A stretch of 64,000 nucleotides of DNA from assembly GCA_032622095.1 (NCBI GenBank), contig CP136066.1, positions 50,624,911 to 50,688,910 on the forward strand. Reading direction: 5' to 3'. The stretch is from Siphonodentalium dalli. Its lineage: Eukaryota; Mollusca; Scaphopoda; Gadilida; Siphonodentaliidae. Both the position numbers and the translations under genes were made by a program. Shown piece by piece: positions 57,601-64,000 of the stretch. The notes beneath the pieces were generated by a model. That model ran no database searches, was not told the origin of the DNA, and worked only from the letters and a program-made list of their open reading frames with translations. Numbering within the stretch: the stretch's first letter is position 1; each line of letters starts with the position of its first letter.

Positions 57601-60600
57601 TCCATAGCGGTAACTGATCATATATGAGTATTTAATATAGAAAGGGTTAATAATAAATAAATGGCAACAGGGCTTAACCCTTCCATTACTGGAGCTTCCT
57701 TAAATTTTGCAAAAACCCTGTGCCAATGTATTCTCTCCATTAGGAGCATCGCATATTTAAGAGAATTTATTGGCCTAACAATATTTACCTTGACATTGTA
57801 AGCCAGTGCAATCTCTTATATATGAGGCTATCTATGGGAGACTTGCATATATGAGAGAATGTGCTGGCTCTGGATCCTTAATGCTGCACCAGCGCAGCTC
57901 CCATCATGAAAGGGTTAAGATAGTCATTCAAACAGTTGTTTCATTGAGTAACGTACCTGTGATTAGTGTCTCTCCATATAAGGCTTTAAACTCATCAAAC
58001 TCACTACCATCAACTATCCTCGCTATAACCTGTAAAAAGACAGATCTCAATGAATAAATTTATGTTTGTAATATTTTAACTAACACAACATGCTTGTCTG
58101 CGCAATTGACCCTAAAGAATGTCAAGTACTATCAGATTGTTATTTAACCCTTTCAGTGCCAGGGGCCGATCTCATCGGCCCTAATTTACGGTCTGTAAAA
58201 AAAATTTGGGTTGAATTTTTTTTGGGTATGCTTAAGCATGCTATAGCAAATTTAAAAACAAACTGGATAAAACCTTAGGGGCATGTTATAACTCAAAACT
58301 ATCACCAAGTATTCATAGTAATAATTTGATGCCCATGAAAAACGTAAGATTCCCTGGCACTAAACCTACAAAATAAGTCTGTTAAAGAATATAAGAAAAA
58401 ACCTATGGTCGACTCGCATATATAAGAGAATGCATTGGCACAGGGTATATGGGTTGATACAAAAATCGGACCTGGCACTGAAAGGGTTAAAGCTATAATA
58501 GCTACATTAAAGATGTATAATCCAATTAAATGCACCTAAATTCATATTTCGTCGTCTTTGGGGGTAAAAAAATATTTGATTTGAGTCGAGGAACCCACCA
58601 ATCAAAGCTCAAAGTCTTTCACCACATCGACTAGTTGGCAGCCTGATAAATTGTCGAATGATCTTCTTCCAGAAATATATGGACATGTGCAGACACCAAC
58701 GCGAGAGTTTGAAAGATCATGCAATGTCACAGTTCGCTGTGACTTTGCATGGCGATCAATGCTATCGCAAATTAACTTCGGAATATAACATGACGAAAAG
58801 TAATGTCAGCAACAACAAATAACGTGTATTGTGACAGTTGAGGTATGGATACATAACAAATTCTTATTTACGAATCAGTAATATACATGTTATATAACAG
58901 CATGCCGGTTACAATTGGAAATATGTTTGTTTACATTTGTGATGACATGTGTGGGGAATTTCACTAAAAATATGGGCATCACCATATATGGAAGTTGCAA
59001 ACCACACTCGCTCGTCGTACAAACCGTCAAGAAAAATTTTATTATAGGAATTTTCAGCAAATATGATATCGTGCTTGGTATTGTTGTAATTTGGATAACT
59101 AAATCGGCTTTTGGTGAAATTCTATTGTTGTTGTTGTAACTGGTTGATATGGGGACCTTCAAATCAGATTGTGTACCTTTAACATTGTTTAATTGCACAT
59201 GACAAAACAATTGAGACTTAATGTGAGCACAATTTATTGAACTTTCTTTTTATTATAAAGTATTTGCATCAATATTCAAACATAAATGTACAAACTGCCA
59301 ATAATCAAAGAGTCTTATCATTCATAAACTTGTTACGTTTCATCCAGTCTAGTTTTATTGGCACATTTTCGGACATGCCAAAAGTGAACATATAAAATGC
59401 AGGGTTATATATCTCGCACCAACCTGTAGCCTGACATATTCTAAGTTAACTCTTTCTATACTAAATCGATTCTCCCTTTCAGTTATAAAAGTATACATTG
59501 GAATGGTCTATTATTCATTTGGAGGGGTGTCCAGGAAAAATGAGCAGACAACAGATCCATGAAAAGATAAAACAAGAGCAGAACGATTCATATTCAAAGG
59601 GAAATCTTCAGATAATAAGTTCAATAAACGACATATGGTCTGAACATTTGGGATAACTAATCATCAATGAGTATTTAGAATAGAAAGGGATAATACTTTT
59701 TACAGTATATACAGTAATGCTCTAATTAATCGACTTTTTAACCACAGCAGAATTATGGGAAACTTTTCAGGATTTAGTCGGAAATATGGCTTGTTGCCAT
59801 TCATCGGAAAGCTCTCCCCGATAGCTTTCCGATGAATGGCCACAAGCCATATTTCCGACTAAATCCTGAAAAGTTACCCATAATTCTGCTGTGGTTAAGA
59901 AGTCGATTAATTAGAGCATTACTGTATCTAAGCATATAAAGCTCATACCTCTCTAACATCATAGGACTTCTTCAGATTGTCACCCACTATCCCATAAATC
60001 TCGTCTGCTGCATATAATGGTTCCCTCGGAGTCGCTATGGTGACCTGACAAAATGAGAATAAAACAATTTGAATGAAAAAAAGACCAGATTTCCATGAAG
60101 ATTAGTGATGTGTAAAAAGAGATAGTCGCTTGCTTGTATTGCAAGAAATCCAAATGTTATTTTGTCCTTAACCCTTTCATGATGCGAGCTGCACTGCGCA
60201 GCATTAAAGATCCAGTGCATTCTCTTATATATGCGAGTCTACCATAGGAAGCATCGCATATATAAGTGAATGCACTGGCCACAAGGTCAAGGTAAATATT
60301 GTTAGGCCAATGAATTCTCTTATATAATCGAGGCTCCCTATGGGAGACTCGCATATATATCAGATAATGAATTGGAACAGGGTTTTCGCTACAGATGAAA
60401 GGGTAAAGCTGAAAAATAGTTGACTGTTCTAATTTATCGATCAATTAATTTTACCTTGTTGGGAAAGAAGATTCTAGAAGGAGTTACCAAATGAGTAGTG
60501 TTCATACAAGTAAACAACATTACCAGCTAGATATTTGTATTGAAAAAATCTTATCTCTACAAGAGATGGGGAGTTTTCATAAAAGTCAGCTTTATTAATA

Positions 60601-63600
60601 AACACCCATTATGAGCAAACTAGAGAAATTTCGGAATCTACTGCCATACAAATGATGAAATTCAAATTAGTCATTCTATGACATCTGCAAAGAGATCATA
60701 TATTAACAGAATTTTTTTATTTCAAAATCTAGTTGAACTTCAACTGTTGATAAATAATTATTTTTAGCATTGTCTGACATTGTTGTTTGTTTCAAGAAGT
60801 AATAATGTACCCACGGTTCCCCATACAATTTGCACTATAAGATAAGTTGTTACCTTTGGGTCTTTCATATAATTAAGATTTTTTATACATCGCCTGGCAA
60901 GGTAGAGTGCATGTGAATCATCTTGGGCATAGTAATCTGTGACGCCAGACTGCCTGTGAAACAATGTCAAGGTTGAAAGTTATTAAAATGACTCAAAGCA
61001 TTTTAAAGACATATTATGGACTTGTTCGGGTGCGTTAAACTTTTAAGTTAGTATTCAGGCAGTATGCCAACTGGAGGAATGTAGAAATCTACTACATCAC
61101 CGAAAATCTCAAGCAAATTGACCATACCACTCCTTAGAAAACATCACCTGAACTGCGCTCAATTGTAAATATTTACTTCTCGATTCGGGATGCATCTATC
61201 GGCGATAAACTAACGAAAACGATTTCGCCATCGATAGTCACTGCATTTAATTGATATATAAGAATGACGGTGTGTGCTGTGAATTTTGATACACTTTTTG
61301 TAAAAAAAATACTACTTTGTACAAGATTATTCTCCATTTCTGTTTGATCACCATACCGGAGTGTTTCACATCATTTTAAGTGGGTTCATGCAACATAACA
61401 TTAAAGTCTGTAAAACAACTAACATTAACCATTTCGCTGCACTGGTGCAATCCTATGTCAGTGCATTCTCTTATATATGCAAGTGTGTCCTGTAGGGAGC
61501 CTCACATATATAAGAGACTGGCTTACAAGGCCAAGGTAAATATTGTTAGGCCCATGTATTGTCTTATATGTGTGATGCACTCTATGGGAGACTTGCATAT
61601 AAAAGAGAACGCATTGGCACAGGGTTTTCACAAAATTTCAGAAAGCTCCAGTCACGGAAGGGTTAACAAGTACATGAAAAAATATATTGACTTTATTCAT
61701 TAATTTCCAATAATGAGATTTAGCATGTTAATGCCACTGTTATGTAGACATTACTATTACAGCGGAATTACCTCAAAAAGTCCAATTAATCATATAAGAT
61801 AACAAACTTTAATCACAATTTTATGGTAAATATTGGAAATATTCATTGGAGGGAAATGTTCAGATAATATGTTCAACAAATGACCTCTGGTCGTTTGTTG
61901 TACTTATAATCTAAACATTTCCAAAGGGAACTACTCATCAATGAGTATTTAGTATATAGTAGATCAAGTTGTTGAATTGGCATTACCTGCAGTGTAAATC
62001 AGCGCCACCTAGCTTCTCTGCGGATATCTCCTCACCAGTAGCTGCTTGTACCTGTAGTTAAACAGTGTCTTCTGTTAGGGGGGAAAAATAGCAATTGTTG
62101 TTAATGGCGACACCCACTCAGATATATAAAGCTTGTGGGAGCATGTGGCAATTGAGGAGCAATACCCAAGTGATGTATTCTCATGTTGCTGTTTTGGAAA
62201 CCATCAGTCGCAATTAAAGTGCTGTGAAACACTCCAATCAAATAGAAATGGAGAATAATATTTCTCAAAGTAGTTCAAAATCATTCTTGTTAGTTTATCA
62301 CTATGAGTTGCATCCTGAATCGAGAAGCAAATATTTACAATTGAGCGTAGTTCAGACGATGTTGTCTATGGATGATTTGCTTGCGATTTTCGGTGATGTT
62401 CCTACAATGCTACATTCCTCCAGTTGACATAGCGCCTGAATACTATCTGCAGGGATGGATCCAGAGATTTTTTGGGGACACCTGTTCTGTATTTGAGTAT
62501 GTCCCCATATAAAGTTGGATGTTAAAAAATTCAGTATTGGACACTTGATTGTGCAAATAAAGGCTCTATATAATAGACTATACCACCTGCAGGTTGATGA
62601 TTTGCATTACATGTGTTTGAATTATAGAAAAATTCCTTGAAAATATGGAAAATCCAACTTGAATAAATACTATCCACTTGGAATTTGGGGACATTTGGGT
62701 CTCCAGAGTTTGAGTGCCCAAACCTGTAACAGGTATCAAAACATCCCTGGATCCTTCTCTGACTATCTGATCAGTTGGATGAACCCGAACAAGTTCATAA
62801 TATGTCTTTAACCCTCCCATGACTGAGCTACATAAAATATTGTGAAAACCCTGTGGCAGTGCATTCTCTTATATCCCATAGAGCGCATCACATATACAAG
62901 AGAATACATTGGCTTAACAATATTTACTTTGACCTTGTAAGCCAGTGGATTCTCTTACATATGCGAGGCTCCGTATGGGAGATTCACAAATAAAAGAGAT
63001 GTACTAGCACAGGATCTTTAATGCTGAAGCAGGTCAGCTCCCGCCATAAATGGGTTAACAGAACTATTGTCTTACAGTGTTAGAAAAAAATGATGCCCTA
63101 TTTTTGAATATAGACAAGAATCACATCAGAGATGCAGTAGCTACAGTAATGCCCTAAGTAATCGACTCCTTAACCACAGCAGAATTATGGGTAACTTTTC
63201 AGGATTTAGTCAGAAATATGGCTCAGTGGGTAGCTTTTCAGGATTTAGTCGGTAATATGGCTCAGTGAGAGCTTTCCGATGAATGGCAACAAGCCATATT
63301 TCCGACTAAATCCTGAAAAGTTACCCATAATTCTGCTGTGGTTAAGGAGTCGATTACTTAGGGCATTACTGTATGCTGAACATGGACTTGGACTGAAAAT
63401 GCATTAATTGCAATTGGCTATCATACACAACACTGTTAAGGAAGTATCATATTCTGTACATCATCAAAATCAGTTGATATTTGTTCAAGTTATTGTGTTA
63501 TCGCGATCAAAATAAACTAATAAAGGGCCATAACTCTGCCCAAAGCAGGCAAAACCTGGCCGGTTGTTGAAATCAATCAAGACATTGTATCACGATAAGT

Positions 63601-63744
63601 CACAAAAACTAACAAATTAAAAGTTCTTACAAGTGGTGGACCCCCAAGAAATATTGTTCCTTGTTCTTTCACAATGATACTCTCATCCGACATTGCTGGC
63701 ACGTAGGCTCCACCTGCTGTACAACTACCAAGCACCACAGCTAT
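45537..63744 (-). CDS. MCCC2: Methylcrotonoyl-CoA carboxylase beta chain, last eleven exons
   Basis: This is the carboxyltransferase subunit of the mitochondrial biotin enzyme that converts 3-methylcrotonyl-CoA to 3-methylglutaconyl-CoA in leucine catabolism, working in a complex with the biotin-bearing alpha subunit. Minus-strand exons at 63631-63744, 61987-62051, 60854-60953, 59949-60044, 57957-58029, 56840-56916, 51488-51554, 49713-49869, 48871-48985, 47194-47279 and 45537-45654 total 1,068 nt and encode 355 residues without a break. Diagnostic motifs are [87 protein letters not shown] and [16 protein letters not shown] at the end. Usual length is about 563, so the mitochondrial presequence and first ~200 residues lie beyond the window. 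All borders are GT/AG. Confidence 0.97.
45846..45996. mobile_element. hAT-like MITE, family F, minimal single hairpin
   Basis: An exact 8-bp duplication CCTACAAG at 45838-45845 and 45997-46004. Ends CAAGCCTTGAAATAGTGTG and the complement. 151 bp, one foldback with ~73-nt arms. It lies in the last MCCC2 intron. Confidence 0.9.
46190..46660 (+). repeat. Interspersed repeat, type J
   Basis: Two tandem units share GGGCCATAACTCTCGCAAAA, ATGGGCGGAGCAAACCCATA and TGATAAACTCAC, then CACGGATGGACGGACACC and GTCCCCCAAAA...TTACGGGGGAC. Same tail architecture as 33700-34070. Confidence 0.65.
46972..47108 (-). mobile_element. Family F2 fragment
   Basis: GATGAGGCCTAAGCAGAATG, TGGGACCTCATTCTGC and the F2-type end TCCAGCACCATATTCTCAGGCC. 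The other end is missing. Confidence 0.65.
47194..47279 (-). CDS. MCCC2: MCCC2 exon
   Basis: Acceptor TTTTGACAG above 47279, donor GTGAGTG below 47194. It encodes [20 protein letters not shown] then GSPYFASA plus two bases of Arg. The [19 protein letters not shown] block matches the family; the first residues are variable. Confidence 0.95.
47392..48560. repeat. 138-bp tandem duplication, one unit filled by a hAT-like element
   Basis: AGGCACGTTGTAGGTGTACT... to TTATAGTGATTACATATAT occurs as unit 1 (47392-47497 plus 48381-48420, interrupted) and unit 2 (48421-48560, uninterrupted). Unit 2 keeps the single AGTGAGGT at 48519-48526. Confidence 0.9.
47498..48380. mobile_element. hAT-like element (CAGGGACCAGCC), 883 bp
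   Basis: Exact AGTGAGGT duplication at 47490-47497 and 48381-48388. Ends CAGGGACCAGCC and GGCTGGTCCCTG; sub-terminal CTTCGCCTTATTTTT and GGGCGAAGT blocks are repeated in both ends. CAGGG termini with 8-bp duplication are classical hAT. No transposase ORF, hence non-autonomous. Confidence 0.88.
48871..48985 (-). CDS. MCCC2: MCCC2 exon
   Basis: Acceptor CTGTTTCAG above 48985, donor GTACGT below 48871. It encodes (S)[20 protein letters not shown] then [18 protein letters not shown]. The [10 protein letters not shown] loop belongs to the C-terminal crotonase-fold domain and lies near the acyl-CoA/biotin site in the family. Confidence 0.97.
49069..49232 (+). mobile_element. Family M MITE, one half
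   Basis: AGTAAATCCAACCATTTATG, GGGCCATCTCCGTCTATACTC and CAAATGAGTAAAAGGCTTAA match one arm of the 21314 copy. The second arm and ends are missing. Confidence 0.6.
49383..49647 (-). mobile_element. Family L element
   Basis: The right end ATCGGATTATGTACCT abuts TTAA at 49648-49651. The left reads GCATAATCCGAATTAACGCTC. It includes a G-run (49432-49442) and AATCGATTCTGATAACTAAAG. Confidence 0.62.
49713..49869 (-). CDS. MCCC2: MCCC2 exon (second glycine-rich oxyanion region)
   Basis: Acceptor TTTCTCCAG above 49869, donor GTGAGT below 49713. It encodes (G)[20 protein letters not shown] to [16 protein letters not shown]. The [11 protein letters not shown] loop is the hallmark of the carboxyltransferase C domain and stabilises the biotin-side oxyanion in the family. 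Longest exon of the set (157 nt). Confidence 0.97.
50277..50515 (+). repeat. SINE fragment, 5' truncated
   Basis: AAGTTGTGACCCTTGAGCAA and GTCACTGGTACTGTG match the SINE at 76-872 (TTGTGATCCTTGGGCAAAGT). It ends in ATTGTTATTATTATC. Confidence 0.6.
50516..50810 (-). mobile_element. hAT-like family F element, one end missing
   Basis: The right end GACACACTATTCCCAGGCTTG is intact. The interior has GCATCACCAACTTCAACTAG and the hairpin pair. The left inverted end is absent. Confidence 0.68.
50811..51487. other. MCCC2 intron, unique sequence
   Basis: Nothing recognised. A minus-strand ORF at 50941-51162 shows no domain or splice context. Confidence 0.5.
51488..51554 (-). CDS. MCCC2: MCCC2 exon
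   Basis: Acceptor TTTATTACAG above 51554, donor GTTAGT below 51488. It encodes [20 protein letters not shown] plus IT and the first base of Gly. The [17 protein letters not shown] block spans this and the next exon and is a family signature. Confidence 0.96.
51555..52448. other. MCCC2 intron, mostly unique
   Basis: A family H fragment ends at about 52387 (ATGAGTATCTAGTAAAGAAAGGGT). Otherwise nothing recognised. Confidence 0.5.
52449..52582. repeat. Foldback repeat (~134 bp)
   Basis: GGATCTCACATGAG / GAGTGTGAGATACC, TATTTTATACGGAATTTATC / GATAAATTACGTATAAAATA and CTAAATTCGA/TAGAATTTAG pair. Probable MITE of undetermined class. Confidence 0.6.
53540..55430 (+). repeat. ~160-bp tandem repeat (type I) with A-A-B higher-order structure
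   Basis: About eleven monomers of GACCTGTAGCCCGCGCCAA...AAATCCAAGATGGC...GGCCATGTTTTTTGGCCGAA...CTCGTTCCCATCTACATGTC...CATGACAAATTTCAT. A monomers read GGATTTAGTCATGCAAAGAG; B monomers read TGGATTGAATCTTGAAATCC. B starts at 53754, 54235, 54718 and 55201, so the larger period is 481-483 bp. The array closes with ACACGGACACACGGACACACGG and AAGTTGAGCTAAAA. The three ~73-residue ORFs spaced 483 bp apart are repeat frames. Confidence 0.92.
55431..55975. other. MCCC2 intron, less AT-rich stretch
   Basis: Contains a CRE-like ATGACGTCAT at 55622-55631 and a GGTGGTACTACTGCCGGTAC segment. A short plus-strand frame starting ATGGGCGACAAATC (56001) stops after 11 codons. No gene could be supported. Confidence 0.35.
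55976..56325 (-). pseudogene. Second CRVCD-type CxxC domain copy, frameshifted
   Basis: The minus strand encodes [20 protein letters not shown] (CRVCD at 56189-56175) in a frame ending at 56094. A shift near 56130 opens [20 protein letters not shown] and onward to about 55980. The pattern CRVCDxSFxG, basic stretch, [11 protein letters not shown] helix parallels CRVCDYSFSG...IKNDALELFKSI at 41917-42050. Upstream blocks CTTCCCCCAAATTACGTCAC and GATTGACAGG also match in order. No second CxxC was found. Function unknown; probably another decayed member of the same repeated unit. Confidence 0.4.
56330..56839. other. MCCC2 intron, unique sequence
   Basis: Nothing recognised. Confidence 0.5.
56840..56916 (-). 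CDS. MCCC2: MCCC2 exon
   Basis: Acceptor TTTTTACAG above 56916, donor GTAAGT below 56840. It encodes (G)[20 protein letters not shown] then [23 protein letters not shown] is diagnostic of the family's link between N and C domains. Confidence 0.97.
57100..57480 (-). mobile_element. hAT-like family F element, long form, complete
   Basis: Exact 8-bp duplication TACCTGCA at 57092-57099 and 57481-57488. Ends CAAGCCTGCAAATAGTGTG and CACACTAATTGCAGGCGTG. It has the long interior with GTTCCCCAGTTGAAGTTGGT. A TTAA MITE starts one base past its right duplication. Confidence 0.87.
57493..57646. mobile_element. TTAA MITE, family H (CCCTTTCTATACTA)
   Basis: TTAA at 57489-57492 and 57647-57650; ends CCCTTTCTATACTAATTGG and ATTTAATATAGAAAGGG. 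The interior has GTATACATTGGAATGGTCTA. No hairpin cassette. Confidence 0.82.
57678..57914 (+). mobile_element. TTAA MITE, family B
   Basis: TTAA at 57674-57677 and 57915-57918; ends CCCTTCCATTACTGGAGC and CCATCATGAAAGGG. Its right border is 42 bp from the MCCC2 exon at 57957, on the donor side. Confidence 0.82.
57957..58029 (-). CDS. MCCC2: MCCC2 exon
   Basis: Acceptor TTTTTACAG above 58029, donor GTACGT below 57957. It encodes [20 protein letters not shown] then TLIT and the first base of Gly. ARIVDGSxFxEFK is a conserved carboxyltransferase motif. A MITE begins about 40 bp beyond its donor. Confidence 0.97.
58148..58486 (+). mobile_element. TTAA MITE, family D, hairpin partly deleted
   Basis: TTAA at 58144-58147 and 58487-58490; closely matches the 41047 copy but keeps only the right half of its hairpin (ACCTATGGTCGACTCGC). 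Includes an extra left segment GGCCGATCTCATCGGCC. Confidence 0.83.
58511..59178. mobile_element. TTAA-flanked family L element, full length
   Basis: TTAA at 58507-58510 and 59179-59182; ends AGATGTATAATCCAATTAAA and TTCAAATCAGATTGTGTACCT. It contains TCTTTGGGGGTAAAAAAATA and ACTAAATCGGCTTTTGGTG, shared with copies at 18550, 31460 and 49383. 668 bp, no transposase; overlapping ORFs at 58890-59210 are not convincing. Confidence 0.7.
59450..59690. mobile_element. TTAA MITE, family H, longer form
   Basis: Left TTAA 59446-59449 then CTCTTTCTATACTAAATCG; right ATTTAGAATAGAAAGGGATAA. The interior has AAGTATACATTGGAATGGTC, as in the 57493 copy. Confidence 0.75.
59712..59924. mobile_element. Palindromic MITE, family E
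   Basis: TA at 59710-59711 and 59925-59926; ends CAGTAATGCTCTAATTAATC and complement, arms ~105 nt. It ends 24 bp from the MCCC2 exon at 59949, so a hairpin would form right beside a 5' splice site. Confidence 0.86.
59949..60044 (-). CDS. MCCC2: MCCC2 exon
   Basis: Acceptor TTTTGTCAG above 60044, donor GTATGA below 59949. It encodes [20 protein letters not shown] then [12 protein letters not shown]. The [14 protein letters not shown] stretch matches the family; the palindromic MITE sits just past the donor. Confidence 0.97.
60172..60403 (-). mobile_element. TTAA MITE, family B
   Basis: TTAA at 60168-60171 on the left, decayed right edge (GAAAGGGTAAA). Starts CCCTTTCATGATGCGAGC. Two hairpins. 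Confidence 0.76.
60404..60853. other. MCCC2 intron, unique sequence
   Basis: Nothing recognised. Confidence 0.5.
60854..60953 (-). CDS. MCCC2: MCCC2 exon
   Basis: Acceptor GTTTCACAG above 60953, donor GTAACA below 60854. It encodes (R)[20 protein letters not shown] then [13 protein letters not shown]. [15 protein letters not shown] is the conserved acyl-CoA carboxyltransferase motif. Confidence 0.97.
60954..61424. other. MCCC2 intron, unique sequence
   Basis: Nothing recognised apart from TTCGGTGATGT-type words that also occur near 62390 in inverted order (CAACTGGAGGAATGTAG at 61069, CTACATTCCTCCAGTTG at 62410), likely arms of an older inverted repeat. Confidence 0.45.
61429..61662 (-). mobile_element. 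TTAA MITE, family B, decayed left end
   Basis: TTAA at 61425-61428 and 61663-61666; right end CTCCAGTCACGGAAGGG. The left terminus is shortened (CCATTTCGCTGCACTGG). Confidence 0.75.
61987..62051 (-). CDS. MCCC2: MCCC2 exon
   Basis: Acceptor TAACTACAG above 62051, donor GTAATG below 61987. It encodes [20 protein letters not shown] then C and two bases of Arg. [19 protein letters not shown] is a hallmark of MCC/PCC-type carboxyltransferases. Confidence 0.97.
62812..63053 (+). mobile_element. TTAA MITE, family B
   Basis: TTAA at 62808-62811 and 63054-63057; ends CCCTCCCATGACTGAGC and CCCGCCATAAATGGG. Two damaged hairpins. Confidence 0.78.
63144..63371. mobile_element. Palindromic MITE, family E, rearranged left arm
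   Basis: TA at 63142-63143 and 63372-63373; CAGTAATGCCCTAAGTAATC ends. The CTTTTCAGGATTTAGTC segment is repeated in the left arm while the GCTTGTTGCCATTC part is missing there. Confidence 0.82.
63470..63570 (+). repeat. Type J repeat fragment
   Basis: TTGATATTTGTTCAAGTTAT, AAAGGGCCATAACTCTGCCC and AAACCTGGCC match words of the 33700 and 46190 copies. Confidence 0.5.
63631..63744 (-). CDS. MCCC2: MCCC2 exon (first glycine-rich oxyanion region)
   Basis: Acceptor TTTTTCACAG above 63744, donor GTAAGA below 63631. It encodes 38 residues, [20 protein letters not shown] to [24 protein letters not shown] is the N-domain glycine-rich loop around the acyl-CoA carbonyl in the family. Preceding exons are outside the window. 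Confidence 0.97.
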
Positions 63745-63953
63745 CTGTGAAAAATAGCAATAATATACATGGAGTCGAGAGCAATAAGATAAATACCAGA
63801 ATGTAAAATTGGAAAATGGAGGGAGAATTTTTTATATTTTTAACGTTTTCCCAAGAAATCTAGAATTTTGGGGTAAAAGTAATTTCATGAAATTAAATCC
63901 TATAATTTTCTAAGAGATATTATGATAAAATTAGCCCTCTTTGTAGTCTTTAA

Positions 63954-64000
63954 AGGGGGACTGTACACTAAATCCAGCCATTTATGGGACCATCTCATAT
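63954..64000 (+). mobile_element. Family M TTAA MITE, cut by the window end
   Basis: TTAA at 63950-63953, then AGGGGGACTGTACACTAAAT and GGGACCATCTC, matching the start of the 23949 copy. Confidence 0.7.

Larger units (their letters stand above)
61050..62440. repeat. Long-range inverted repeat around an MCCC2 exon
   Basis: 61030-61210 (CAGGCAGTATGCCAACTGG, GAATGTAG, CATCACCGAAAATC, CAATTGTAAATATTTACTTC, TCGATTCGGGATGCA) is mirrored as its complement at 62290-62450 (TGCATCCTGAATCGAGAAG, AAATATTTACAATTGAG, GATTTTCGGTGATG, CTACATTCCTCCAGTTG). The arms enclose the exon at 61987-62051. It could be the two ends of one large, old DNA transposon or an inverted duplication. Confidence 0.65.

Noticed and set aside
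58890-59210. 106-residue minus ORF
   Set aside because: Lies wholly within a family L transposable element and crosses its right end; no conserved domain.

Overview
The window is eukaryotic, intron-rich, AT-rich animal DNA. It carries the 3' parts of two unrelated conserved genes in tail-to-tail orientation, embedded in very dense small DNA transposons. The plus strand (7379-28264) holds the last six coding exons of talin, about 254 residues, which is almost exactly the C-terminal actin-binding I/LWEQ (THATCH) domain plus dimerisation helix. The minus strand (63744-45537) holds eleven consecutive exons of MCCC2, the beta (carboxyltransferase) subunit of mitochondrial 3-methylcrotonyl-CoA carboxylase: 355 residues ending at its natural stop. 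Every exon has GT/AG borders, and reading phase is continuous from exon to exon. The organism is a metazoan. The repeat style (hairpin MITEs, tRNA-derived SINEs ending in ATT repeats, ~160-bp tandem units ending in GGACGGACGG) suggests a marine invertebrate, perhaps a lophotrochozoan, but I cannot name the species.

Layout: 1-7378 talin intron or upstream sequence with a SINE split by a MITE; 7379-28264 talin exons and introns; 28265-45536 intergenic, holding the talin 3'UTR, nested hAT-like elements and a 2.2-kb satellite inside a MITE; 45537-63744 MCCC2 exons and introns, holding a hAT element, a higher-order tandem repeat and a degenerate zinc-ribbon-like ORF; 63745-64000 the next MCCC2 intron.

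The two genes have unrelated jobs (integrin-actin linkage; leucine breakdown), and nothing suggests they work together. The interest lies in the repeats. At least eight families share a TTAA target duplication. One group ends CCCTTT..., as in piggyBac-type elements; a second ends AGG.... Three CCCTTT families with different ends carry the same internal palindromic cassette. One copy has grown into 26 tandem units of 78 bp. Other families are TA/CAGT (mariner-like) palindromes, 8-bp-duplication (hAT-like) elements and TTA-duplication (Harbinger-like) elements. Many insertions can be proven inside the window because the target duplication, or an empty copy of the site, is still visible.
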